Assembly (NCBI GenBank): GCA_937883775.1
Contig: CAKZXZ010000177.1
Span: 29,999 to 93,998, forward strand
Direction: 5' to 3'
Length of the DNA stretch: 64,000 nucleotides
Source of the DNA: an uncultured Paracoccaceae bacterium
GTDB taxonomy: Bacteria > Pseudomonadota > Alphaproteobacteria > Rhodobacterales > Rhodobacteraceae
The notes beneath the pieces are model-generated. The model did not search any database and was not told the DNA's origin. It saw nothing but the letters and a program-made list of their open reading frames with translations. Shown here one piece after another: positions 40,608 through 49,739 of this stretch (positions are counted from its first letter, which is position 1; every line of letters starts with the position of its first letter). The translations under genes were made by a program, and so were the position numbers.

Positions 40608-41548
40608 GCACTTTTCCTTTCAGAAGTGTGGCGCGACTGCCAAAGGCGACGCGCAAGATCGTCTGCCTTTTGGACTGTCGGAGCGGCTTTCAATGTCCAA
40701 AGCGCAAGACCTGCAGTTGCGATCACAGTCGCCTCGGCAAAGTCATCACGCAGATCACCCGCCCAAAGAGCCACCAGATCGGTTTGCTGATCGGGCTCGT
40801 GCAAACGGCGCGTTTCATCCAGCAGAGCAGGCGCAATCTCAGAAAGATGCACACCGTCCTGCAAACCAAAAACAGCGATATCCTTCGCTGGATTACGCTC
40901 AAATTCACCGCCACCGCCTTTGATAACCGTTAGGTGCTGCTGACCAAGCGCCGCTGCCGCATTGGCCTGAAGGCCGCGATAGGAAGGGTGAAACACCCCT
41001 TGCACGCTTGCCGCAGCATCGGCGGGGTTCCACATCCGCAAAACCGTATTGATGCAAGAGCGTAGCCCAAATGTCGCGCGCAAGCCCAGTAAACCTTGTG
41101 CAACCGGGCTCAACACTTCAAGCGGATAATACATCAGTCTTTCGCTCAGCAATCCTGTCGCCGCTAATGCCGCGCGTACATTGGCCACATCCTGTTGATG
41201 CGAATTCGCGCCGTGCAGCATCACGCGATAACCCGCCTGCGACACCAACTTGGCGGCCAGCAGAAAAAGCGGTGCACCCCGCGTGCGGCCCGCCGCATAG
41301 CAAGGCCAATCCAGATCGGCTTTTGGCAGGTTGGGCGCAACAGAAGCACGCAAAGCAGCCGTAAAACCGGCAATCTCGGCATCTGTTTCACCACGCAGAC
41401 GCAACACCATCAACAAGGCCCCAACGGCTTCAGGCGCTGCCACTTCGTTCAGGATAACCGTCATGGCGTCTTGTGCTTCATCCTGCGTCAAAGCGCGGGC
41501 ACGGCCCTTGCCTTGCGCAACGATGCGTATGAACGGAGCCAGCGTCAT
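40604..41548 (-). CDS. TrpD2/YbiB-like glycosyltransferase family protein (anthranilate phosphoribosyltransferase-like)
   Basis: Helical N-domain ALTQDEAQDAMTVILNEVAAPEAVGALLMVLRLRGETDAEIAGF; HGANSHQQDVANVR. Assignment by motif only. Confidence 0.72.
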   Translation of the reverse strand: MTLAPFIRIVAQGKGRARALTQDEAQDAMTVILNEVAAPEAVGALLMVLRLRGETDAEIAGFTAALRASVAPNLPKADLDWPCYAAGRTRGAPLFLLAAKLVSQAGYRVMLHGANSHQQDVANVRAALAATGLLSERLMYYPLEVLSPVAQGLLGLRATFGLRSCINTVLRMWNPADAAASVQGVFHPSYRGLQANAAAALGQQHLTVIKGGGGEFERNPAKDIAVFGLQDGVHLSEIAPALLDETRRLHEPDQQTDLVALWAGDLRDDFAEATVIATAGLALWTLKAAPTVQKADDLARRLWQSRHTSERKSA

Positions 41549-44121
41549 TCCGCTGCGATCCGCAAATCAGGAAGGTTCAGCAACCCCGCAAGCTCGGGCT
41601 TGCAGGCGCCGCAATTGGTACCGGCACAGGTTGCAGTTCCGATTGCTTCAACCGTCTGCGCGCCCCCACGGATCGCATCACGGACAGTGTTCACACCAAC
41701 GCCCATGCATGCACAGATTGTGACGCCTGGATCAGGCTGATCCGCACTCGGGCGTCCCGAAAGGGCCGTAAGAGCCGCACAAGACGTCCCCACCAACGAC
41801 GCCGCATGGCTGCGCGCCAACGCAACCGGGCGCGGGCTGGCAAAAAAGAGCGCCTGCAAAACGTCATCACGGGTAATCGCAATCCGTGTCTGCCCAGATT
41901 GCGGATCTTCAAGCACAGCAACATCACCGTCCTGATTGGTGAGATGCGCGGCAAGCATCTCAAAGTCATCGGGCTGCGACAGCCCGGCAAACTCGGCCTG
42001 CCAGCCAGTTGGAATATGTGACACCGCAGCATAGTCCGCCTCTGGCCGGATTTGCGCAGTAGAGACCGCAAAGCCATACCAGGCCGCGTCAAACCGGCGT
42101 GCCTGCGTCGTAATACGCTTCAGCGCAGGTTGCCCTGACACCGGATCCACCACTGAAGCAGCAAGGACGTTGACCCGTCCATTCGCGCTACGTTGTCCGG
42201 TCCAATGCATGGGCGCAAAAAGGGCTTTTCGCGCTGTCTGATCGGTGATCCATGCCCGCAGGATTGCATCGCCTTGCGGGTTCTGCAGCGCAACCAGATC
42301 TCCCTCGGACAGCCCAAGATCAGCGGCATCAAGGGGGTGGATTTGCACATAGGGTTCCGCCAGATGCGCACCCAAACGAGCGGCCTTTCCAGTGCGCGTC
42401 ATCGTGTGCCACTGATCGCGATTGCGCCCTGTATTCAGGGTGAAACCTGTTCTTGCCACCTGCACGGGGGCATCCACGGCGATCATCCTCGCTTTGCCAT
42501 CAGCGTGGTAGAAACCACCCTCCGCAAAGAAACGCCGCCCGTCTTGCGGCCATTGCGTTGGCAAAAGAGACGCGTAATCCGCATCGGCAAAAATGCTCAG
42601 ATCAAGGTCTTTGCCGAACGCTGCAGCGGCGCCCGACAGGCGCACATATTCAGCGAAAACCTCCGCCGGGGTCTGGTATGAAAATGCCTCAGCCCAGCCC
42701 ATGCGCGCTGCAACATCTGCAATGATTTGCCAATCGGGCCGGGCCTCGCCGGGCGATGGCAGAAAAGCGCGCTGGCGCGAGACGCGGCGCTCGGAATTTG
42801 TGACAGTGCCGTCTTTTTCGCCCCAGGCCGTCGCGGGCAACAGCACATCGGCCAGATCGCCCGTATCCGTACGGGCCATGATATCAGAGACGGCAACAAA
42901 CGGCACAGACTTGATTGCGGCAGCAACCGCATCGGCATCTGGCATCGACACCGCAGGATTGGTCGACATCACCCAAAGCGCCTTGATCGTGCCATCCGCA
43001 CAGGCCTGAAACAGATCAACAGCTTTCAGGCCCGGCCTTGCCGCAATCGTCGGGCTTTTCCAAAAGCTTTGAACGGTTTCGCGGTGGTCTGCATTCTCAA
43101 GATCAAGATGGTTGGCCAGCATGTTGGCCAAACCACCAACTTCCCGCCCGCCCATCGCGTTGGGTTGACCTGTCAGCGAAAACGGCCCGCAACCCGGTTG
43201 CCCAATGCGACCTGTCACAAGGTGACAATTCAAGATCGCGTTGACCTTGTCCGTGCCGCATTCCGACTGGTTCACACCTTGTGAGTAAAGCGTGACAACC
43301 TTCTGCGTGCCCGCCCACATCCGATAGAAGGCCGCGATCTCGTCTGTGGACAGACCGCTCTGTGCGGGGTCAGAGCTGCGCGCGGTCTCAATGGCAACCT
43401 CAGCGCCCGTCACATGCTCTGCGACATATGATGTACTAATGCTGCCGACATCTGCCAAATGGGCAAGCAATCCATTGAAAAGGGCGGTGTCTCCATCGGG
43501 TCGGATGCGCAGATGCATATCCGCCAGATCGCAGGTCGCCGTACGGCGCGGATCGACATTGACCACTTTAAGCTCAGGGCGCTTGGCTTTGGCATCCTGA
43601 ATACGCTGGTGCAGCACCGGGTGACACCATGCCAAGTTTGAGCCGACAAGCACTAAAAGATCGGCCTGTTCAAGGTCTTCATAGGTGTTCGGCACCGTAT
43701 CCGTCCCGAAAGCACGTTTATGCCCCGCAACCGAAGAGGCCATACAAAGCCTTGAATTCGTGTCGATATTTGCTGATCCGATAAAGCCTTTCATCAGCTT
43801 GTTGGCGAGGTAATAGTCCTCGGTCAGCAATTGGCCCGAGACGTAGAACGCAACGCTATCGGGCCCGTGCTGATCTATGGCCTGCGTGAACTCATCCGCC
43901 AGACGATCCAGTGCAGCATCCCAGCTGACCGTTGCACCGTTTATCTGCGGGGCCAGCAAACGGCCGTCCAGATCAATCGTTTGCCCTAAGGCCGCCCCTT
44001 TCGAACACAGCCGCCCGAAATTCGCCGGATGCTCAGGATCGCCTTTGATTGTGCCATCAGCGCCCGCCAAAACTCCGCAGCCCACGCCGCAATAGGGGCA
44101 TGTGGTGCGGGTCAGGCTCAT
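41545..44121 (-). CDS. nasA: Assimilatory nitrate reductase catalytic subunit with C-terminal BFD-like [2Fe-2S] domain
   Basis: TTCPYCGVGCGVLAG [4Fe-4S] motif; molybdopterin domains; C-terminal CACMGV...CAGTNCGACKPEL. Confidence 0.94.
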   Translation of the reverse strand: MSLTRTTCPYCGVGCGVLAGADGTIKGDPEHPANFGRLCSKGAALGQTIDLDGRLLAPQINGATVSWDAALDRLADEFTQAIDQHGPDSVAFYVSGQLLTEDYYLANKLMKGFIGSANIDTNSRLCMASSVAGHKRAFGTDTVPNTYEDLEQADLLVLVGSNLAWCHPVLHQRIQDAKAKRPELKVVNVDPRRTATCDLADMHLRIRPDGDTALFNGLLAHLADVGSISTSYVAEHVTGAEVAIETARSSDPAQSGLSTDEIAAFYRMWAGTQKVVTLYSQGVNQSECGTDKVNAILNCHLVTGRIGQPGCGPFSLTGQPNAMGGREVGGLANMLANHLDLENADHRETVQSFWKSPTIAARPGLKAVDLFQACADGTIKALWVMSTNPAVSMPDADAVAAAIKSVPFVAVSDIMARTDTGDLADVLLPATAWGEKDGTVTNSERRVSRQRAFLPSPGEARPDWQIIADVAARMGWAEAFSYQTPAEVFAEYVRLSGAAAAFGKDLDLSIFADADYASLLPTQWPQDGRRFFAEGGFYHADGKARMIAVDAPVQVARTGFTLNTGRNRDQWHTMTRTGKAARLGAHLAEPYVQIHPLDAADLGLSEGDLVALQNPQGDAILRAWITDQTARKALFAPMHWTGQRSANGRVNVLAASVVDPVSGQPALKRITTQARRFDAAWYGFAVSTAQIRPEADYAAVSHIPTGWQAEFAGLSQPDDFEMLAAHLTNQDGDVAVLEDPQSGQTRIAITRDDVLQALFFASPRPVALARSHAASLVGTSCAALTALSGRPSADQPDPGVTICACMGVGVNTVRDAIRGGAQTVEAIGTATCAGTNCGACKPELAGLLNLPDLRIAAE

Positions 44122-44453
44122 GCGACAGCTCGCGCGCGCAGGAAGGTTGCATCCAGAAGGATGCGCCCGCCGTCGACACGGGCCGGGTATGTCGAAACCT
44201 GCCCATTGTCTTCACCCTGCACCAGACCCGTTTCCAACGAGATCACCCAGTTATGCAGCGGACAGGTCACCGAAGCGCCATGCACAATGCCGTCCGCCAA
44301 GGGGCCTTGCTTATGCGGGCAAACATTGTCCAAGGCGAAGACCTCGTCCGCGGCAGTGCGAAAGATCGCAACACAGCCGTCACGGGTTTTGACCACGCGC
44401 GCGCCACGGCGGGGCACTTCATTCAGGTCAGCGATGTCGATCCAGTTGGTCAT
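44118..44453 (-). CDS. nirD: Nitrite reductase (NAD(P)H) small subunit, Rieske-type
   Basis: LDNVCPHKQGPLADGIVHGASVTCPLHNWVISLETG. Confidence 0.94.
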   Translation of the reverse strand: MTNWIDIADLNEVPRRGARVVKTRDGCVAIFRTAADEVFALDNVCPHKQGPLADGIVHGASVTCPLHNWVISLETGLVQGEDNGQVSTYPARVDGGRILLDATFLRARAVA

Positions 44454-46897
44454 TCCGCAGCCTCCAGCATCAGATTTGCGAGGGGTTGGTAGCTGTCAGC
44501 CTTCTGGGTGACATGCTCGGCCCAAGGGTCCTTGCGATAGATGGATTGCGACAGCTCAAACCGCTCGATCAAAGCCGCGCGCTCGTCCAGATCATCGACA
44601 ACGCGCTCTTTCACCCAATCAAGGCCAAACTTGGCGATGAATTTATAGGGCCGGTCGAGGTATTTGGCGTGTTCGCGATAAAGCTGAACAAAGGCAATCG
44701 TCAGATCAATCGCCTCTTGCTCTGTGGGCGCTTTTGCAAGGGCTTCGGTCTCTTTTAGATCCATCCCCGCAGCCCCGCCCACACTCACCTCATACCCACT
44801 GTCCACGCAGATCACGCCCACGTCCTTGCAAGTCGCCTCCGCACAATTGCGCGGGCAGCCAGACACGGCCAGCTTCACCTTATGAGGCGTCCATGACCCC
44901 CAAAGCGCCTTCTCCAGCTTGATCCCCAGCCCGGTGCTGTCTTGCGTCCCAAACCGGCAGTGATCGGTGCCGACACATGTTTTCACCGTGCGCAGCCCTT
45001 TAGAATAGGCATGGCCAGACACCATTCCAACAGCATTCAGATCGGCCCAGATGGCCGGCAAATCCTCGCCCTTCACACCCAGCAGGTCGATCCGCTGACC
45101 GCCCGTGACCTTCACCGTCGGCACGTTGTACTTATCCGCCGCGTCGGCAATCGCGCGCAGCTCGTTGCCGTTGGTGATCCCGCCCCACATGCGCGGCACA
45201 ACGCTGAACGTGCCGTCCTTCTGGATGTTGGCGTGCTTGCGTTCATTGATAAATCGGCTCTGCGGGTCGTCCTGATACTCCAGCGGCCAGTCCGCCAGCA
45301 GATAGAAGTTGAGCGCCGGACGGCACACATGGCACCCACAAGACGTCTTCCATCCGCATTCCTGCATCACAGCCGCCAGCGAGGTCAGCGTTTGCGACTT
45401 TATCAACCGGCGCACATCTTCATGGGTCATCTCGGTACAGCCACAAACCGACTGCGCGGCGGGCATCACAAAGTCATCGCCCAGCGTGACGGCCAAAACC
45501 TGCTCGACCAGCCCCGTGCACGTCCCACAAGAGGCCGAGGCCTTTGTTGTGGACTTGACGGCCGCCAAATCATCGGCGCCAGCCAAGATTGCATCCTCGA
45601 TCTGACCCTTGCAAATGCCGTTACAGCCACAGATTTCCGCGTCACGCGGTAAGGCTGCAACGGCTAAGAGCGGGTCCGCAGTATCGCCCCCCTGATAGGC
45701 CGGTCCAAAGATCAGGGTCTCGCGCATGTCCGCGATATCGGTCTTGTCCTTGATGAGGCTGAAGAACCAGTTGCTGTCGGCGGTATCACCATACATCACC
45801 GCACCGATCACAGCGTTATCTTCGATCACCAGACGGCGGTAGACACCGCGCGCGGGATCACGAAAAACGATGTCTTCGCGTCCGTCGCCATCGGCAAAAT
45901 CGCCTGCACTGAACAGATCGCATCCCGTGACTTTCAGCTTTGTCGAAATCTCTTTCTGAACGAATTGCGCATCTTGCGCCAAAAGTGTTTGCGCCGCGAC
46001 GACCGCCTGGTCGTATAGCGGTGCAACAAGACCGAAGAGCGCGCCATCATGCTCGACACATTCCCCGACAGCCAGCACATCCGCATCAGATGTAATCATC
46101 TGGTCATCAACATGGATGCCGCGACCGACCGCCAGGCCCGCTTCCTGCGCCAGCCCGATATTCGGGCGAATGCCCACGGCCATCACCAGCAAATCGCAGG
46201 GCAACTCGGTTCCATCATCCAGCAACAACGCGCGAACCTTGCCGTTCTCGCCAAGGATCTCCTTCGAGTTGGCCGCGCATTTTACGGTAATGCCCTTATC
46301 AATCAGCGCCTTGCGCAACAGATACCCAGCGGCCTCGTCCAGCTGCCGCTCCATCAGGTGGCCCATGATGTGCACGACCGTGACATCGACACCGCGTGCG
46401 GCCATGCCTGCCGCAGCCTCAAGGCCCAGCAAACCGCCGCCAATGACGACGACCTTATTGTCAGGCCCCATCGCCATCATACGTTCGGTGTCTTCTAGAT
46501 CACGGTAGGCAATCACACCCTCCAGATCATGACCCGGCAGAGGGATCATGAACGGGTTCGACCCCGTCCCGAAGATCAGCTTGTCATAGGGCAACACGTC
46601 GCCATTCGCTGCTGTGACGGTCTTGGCCGCGCGGTCGATCTTCGCCACGCGCTCACCAAAACGACAGGTCACACCATGCTCGGCATACCAGGCATCATCA
46701 TGGGTGATGATCTCTTCATAGGTCTTGTCCCCGGCCAGAACCGGCGAAAGCATGATCCGGTTGTAGTTCCCGCGCGGCTCTGCGTTGAAAAGCGTGATGT
46801 TGAAGGCATCGGGGGCGTTTTCGACGAGGTGTTCGATTGCGCGCCCCGTCGCCATACCAGCCCCAATGATGATAAGGTTCTGCGTCATGGCTTTCAC
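44450..46897 (-). CDS. nirB: Nitrite reductase (NAD(P)H) large subunit
   Basis: 815 aa; FAD/NAD domain, BFD Cys motif, siroheme/FeS ligands CVGTDHCRFGTQDS and SGCPRNCAEATCKDVG. Confidence 0.95.
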   Translation of the reverse strand: MKAMTQNLIIIGAGMATGRAIEHLVENAPDAFNITLFNAEPRGNYNRIMLSPVLAGDKTYEEIITHDDAWYAEHGVTCRFGERVAKIDRAAKTVTAANGDVLPYDKLIFGTGSNPFMIPLPGHDLEGVIAYRDLEDTERMMAMGPDNKVVVIGGGLLGLEAAAGMAARGVDVTVVHIMGHLMERQLDEAAGYLLRKALIDKGITVKCAANSKEILGENGKVRALLLDDGTELPCDLLVMAVGIRPNIGLAQEAGLAVGRGIHVDDQMITSDADVLAVGECVEHDGALFGLVAPLYDQAVVAAQTLLAQDAQFVQKEISTKLKVTGCDLFSAGDFADGDGREDIVFRDPARGVYRRLVIEDNAVIGAVMYGDTADSNWFFSLIKDKTDIADMRETLIFGPAYQGGDTADPLLAVAALPRDAEICGCNGICKGQIEDAILAGADDLAAVKSTTKASASCGTCTGLVEQVLAVTLGDDFVMPAAQSVCGCTEMTHEDVRRLIKSQTLTSLAAVMQECGWKTSCGCHVCRPALNFYLLADWPLEYQDDPQSRFINERKHANIQKDGTFSVVPRMWGGITNGNELRAIADAADKYNVPTVKVTGGQRIDLLGVKGEDLPAIWADLNAVGMVSGHAYSKGLRTVKTCVGTDHCRFGTQDSTGLGIKLEKALWGSWTPHKVKLAVSGCPRNCAEATCKDVGVICVDSGYEVSVGGAAGMDLKETEALAKAPTEQEAIDLTIAFVQLYREHAKYLDRPYKFIAKFGLDWVKERVVDDLDERAALIERFELSQSIYRKDPWAEHVTQKADSYQPLANLMLEAAE

Positions 46898-48591
46898 TCC
46901 GCTGCGACCGCCTCAGGGGCGGGCGTTGGCTTGGATCTGGGCTTGGCGCCGTGCTCGTATTCCTCAAGAAAATCAAGCACGTCCTGACGGTAGGAGTAGT
47001 AGTCGGGATGCTCTAAAAGCGCTTTGCGCGTGCGTGGACGCGGCAAGTCGACATCAACGATCTTGCCAATGGTTGCCTGCGGACCATTGGTCATCATCAC
47101 GACACGGTCGGCCAGAAGAATGGCTTCATCCACGTCATGGGTCACACAAATCGCAGTCACTTTGGTGCGCGACCAGACCTCCATCAGAACTTCCTGAAGC
47201 TCCCAGCGCGTCAGGCTGTCAAGCATCCCGAACGGCTCATCCAACAGCAGCAGTTTGGGCGAAAGCGCAAAGGCCCGGGCGATGCCCACGCGCTGCTTCA
47301 TGCCGTTCGACAAAGATGCCGCTTGCTTGTCCATGCTGTCGGCCAGACCGACACGTTCCAGATAGTATTCCACCACGTCCTGACGCTCGGCCATGCTCGC
47401 CGTGGGATAGACCCGGTCCACCCCAATCGAGACATTCTCTTTCGCCGTCAGCCACGGAAAGAGGTTGGGCGACTGAAACACAACCGCGCGTTCGGGATCT
47501 GCCCCCTGAACGTGACGGCCATCCAATTTGATCGCCCCTTTCGAGATATCATTCAAACCCGCCGCCATTGTCAAAACCGTGGACTTACCGCAGCCCGAGT
47601 GACCAATCAGGCTGATAAACTCACCTTTGTTGATCTTCAGATCAAAGTCCTCGACGACCGTCAGAGGCCCCTTGGGCGTCGGATACACCTTGTGAAGCTG
47701 CGAAAAGTCGAGGAACCGCTCCTCGATCATCCCTTCCTGCGCTTTGGCAACCGCCGCAGGCACCCCATGGATAGGCGTCACATTCGGCAACAGGCGCGAG
47801 CCTTCGACCTTCGCCGCCACGCCGACATCCATCAGATACTTCGTCACCTGCGCGCGCAGGGCTTTGAACGTCTCGTCGTGGTTCATCGCGCCGCGATCAC
47901 GAGGGCGTGGGATAGTGACGGCGACCGGGTCGGCCAGCGTGCCATCCGGGTTCAGCGGGATAATGCGGTCTGCCAGCAAAGTCGCCTCATCCACGTCATT
48001 GGTAATCAGGATGCAGGTCTTCTTGTCCTGCTCCCAAATCTCCAAAATCTCATCGGCCAGATTGGCCCGCGTCAGCGCATCCAGCGCGGACAAAGGTTCG
48101 TCCAGCAACAGCACCTCAGGGTTCATCGCCAAGGCGCGTGCCACGGCAACCCGCTGACGCATCCCGCCCGACAATTCCGCCGGACGGCGCGAAACCGCGT
48201 GGCTCAGCCCAACCATCCCGACATAATGGTCGATCTTGGCCTGACGTTCCGCCTTAGACAGTTTCGGGAACACCGCATCGACTGCCAGCCCGACATTGCC
48301 ACCCACCGTCAGCCACGGCATCAGCGAGTAGCTTTGAAACACCAGCCCGCGCTCGGGCCCCGGTCCAGCGATGGGCGCGCCTTTGAAAGCGACCTCACCA
48401 CTATCAGGCATCTCAAGCCCGGCGATCAGGTTCATCAGCGTGGATTTCCCGGTGCCGGAAAATCCGAGGATGGCAACAAACTCGCCCTCTTCAATCTCAA
48501 GGTTGATCCCCTTGAGCACTTCGGCGCGGTGCGTCCCTTCGCCAAAGCCTTTGGATACGTCGGAAAAGCTTAGAATGCTCATATCGCTCAC
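46894..48591 (-). CDS. Nitrate ABC transporter ATP-binding protein, tandem fused NrtD/NrtC-type ABC domains
   Basis: 565 aa with two complete ABC domains: Walker A GFSGTGKST and GHSGCGKST, LSGGMRQRV and LSNGMKQRV, LLLDEPLSALD and LLLDEPFGMLD. Confidence 0.92.
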   Translation of the reverse strand: MSDMSILSFSDVSKGFGEGTHRAEVLKGINLEIEEGEFVAILGFSGTGKSTLMNLIAGLEMPDSGEVAFKGAPIAGPGPERGLVFQSYSLMPWLTVGGNVGLAVDAVFPKLSKAERQAKIDHYVGMVGLSHAVSRRPAELSGGMRQRVAVARALAMNPEVLLLDEPLSALDALTRANLADEILEIWEQDKKTCILITNDVDEATLLADRIIPLNPDGTLADPVAVTIPRPRDRGAMNHDETFKALRAQVTKYLMDVGVAAKVEGSRLLPNVTPIHGVPAAVAKAQEGMIEERFLDFSQLHKVYPTPKGPLTVVEDFDLKINKGEFISLIGHSGCGKSTVLTMAAGLNDISKGAIKLDGRHVQGADPERAVVFQSPNLFPWLTAKENVSIGVDRVYPTASMAERQDVVEYYLERVGLADSMDKQAASLSNGMKQRVGIARAFALSPKLLLLDEPFGMLDSLTRWELQEVLMEVWSRTKVTAICVTHDVDEAILLADRVVMMTNGPQATIGKIVDVDLPRPRTRKALLEHPDYYSYRQDVLDFLEEYEHGAKPRSKPTPAPEAVAAE

Positions 48592-49661
48592 CGGTTCGCC
48601 GAAAAGGTGAACATCGACTGCAGCGCATACATCACCCGGTCCAGCATGAAGCCGATGATGCCGATGGTGAACACAGCAACCATGATCCGCGCCAGCGATT
48701 GGCTTGACCCGTTCTGGAATTCGTCCCAGACGAATTTGCCCAATCCGGGGTTCTGCGCAAGCATCTCAGCCGCGATCAGCACCATCCATCCAACGCCCAG
48801 CGACAGACGCAAACCGGTAAAGATCAGCGGCAGTGCAGACGGCAAGACCAGCTTGGTGATCTTGGAATAGGTACTCATTTTCAAGACTTTGGAAACGCTT
48901 ACCAAATCCTTGTCGATGGACGATACGCCCAGCGCGGTATTAATCAGCGTTGGCCAAAGTGAGCACAGCGTCACCGTAATCGCCGAGATCAAAAACGATT
49001 TCGAGAACCAGCCGTCATTGGTCACATAAAGCGCCGACACAACCATTGTGACAATCGGCAACCACGCCAGAGGACTGACCGGTTTGAAGATTTGAATAAG
49101 CGGGTTGATTGCAGCATTTGCTGTTGCTGACAAACCCGCCATGATCCCCAACGGGATCGCAACGACCGAAGCGATCAGGAAGCCGAAGAACACTGTTTTG
49201 ATCGACGTCCAGATCTGATCGTAATAGGTGGGCTTGCCGGTATAAACACGCTCTTTGACGCGATCGGCCTGACCATCTGCGACCAGCTTTGCGTTGCGCT
49301 CATCCTGGCGGACATAGAACGCAGCTTCCTTGTCTTTCTCGCGCAAGGCGTCGGCGTGCAGGTTTCCGACTTGCTCCCACACCTGCACGGGGCCGGGCAC
49401 CGCGCCAAGCGATGTTTGCACGCGCGGTGCAAGCGAAGCCCATGCCATCAGGAAGATCAGAATTGCCAGGACAGGCACCCCAAGGAGGCGCCAGATTTCG
49501 CCAATCTGTGCGCGCGGATTATCTCCGGCGGCGGCCTTCAGGACAGGGGTCATCCACGAAAGGCCAAGGACCTGAAACCAGCCATCCGCCTTGTTGATGA
49601 GGGTAAATCTGCGGGCTTTGCGCGCCTCTTGAGCGAGGGTATCGGGATCAATGGCAGTCAT
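48588..49661 (-). CDS. nrtB: Nitrate ABC transporter permease
   Basis: BPD_transp_1-type permease, position in cluster, 4-nt overlap with the ATPase. Confidence 0.92.
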   Translation of the reverse strand: MTAIDPDTLAQEARKARRFTLINKADGWFQVLGLSWMTPVLKAAAGDNPRAQIGEIWRLLGVPVLAILIFLMAWASLAPRVQTSLGAVPGPVQVWEQVGNLHADALREKDKEAAFYVRQDERNAKLVADGQADRVKERVYTGKPTYYDQIWTSIKTVFFGFLIASVVAIPLGIMAGLSATANAAINPLIQIFKPVSPLAWLPIVTMVVSALYVTNDGWFSKSFLISAITVTLCSLWPTLINTALGVSSIDKDLVSVSKVLKMSTYSKITKLVLPSALPLIFTGLRLSLGVGWMVLIAAEMLAQNPGLGKFVWDEFQNGSSQSLARIMVAVFTIGIIGFMLDRVMYALQSMFTFSANR

Positions 49662-49739
49662 CTGCTTGGTCCTTGTTTTGCTGGCGTGTTGGGGAAGAGC
49701 GGGCGCATCCCAGCGCCCGCCCGGATCACAAAGGCGGGC

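Noticed and set aside
39489-40790. Plus-strand ORF of 433 aa opposite cysG
   Set aside because: Antisense of cysG; composition (Arg/Gln/His-rich) indicates a non-coding frame.
47137-48573. Plus-strand ORF of 478 aa opposite the nitrate ABC ATPase
   Set aside because: Antisense of two intact ABC domains; no recognisable fold motifs.
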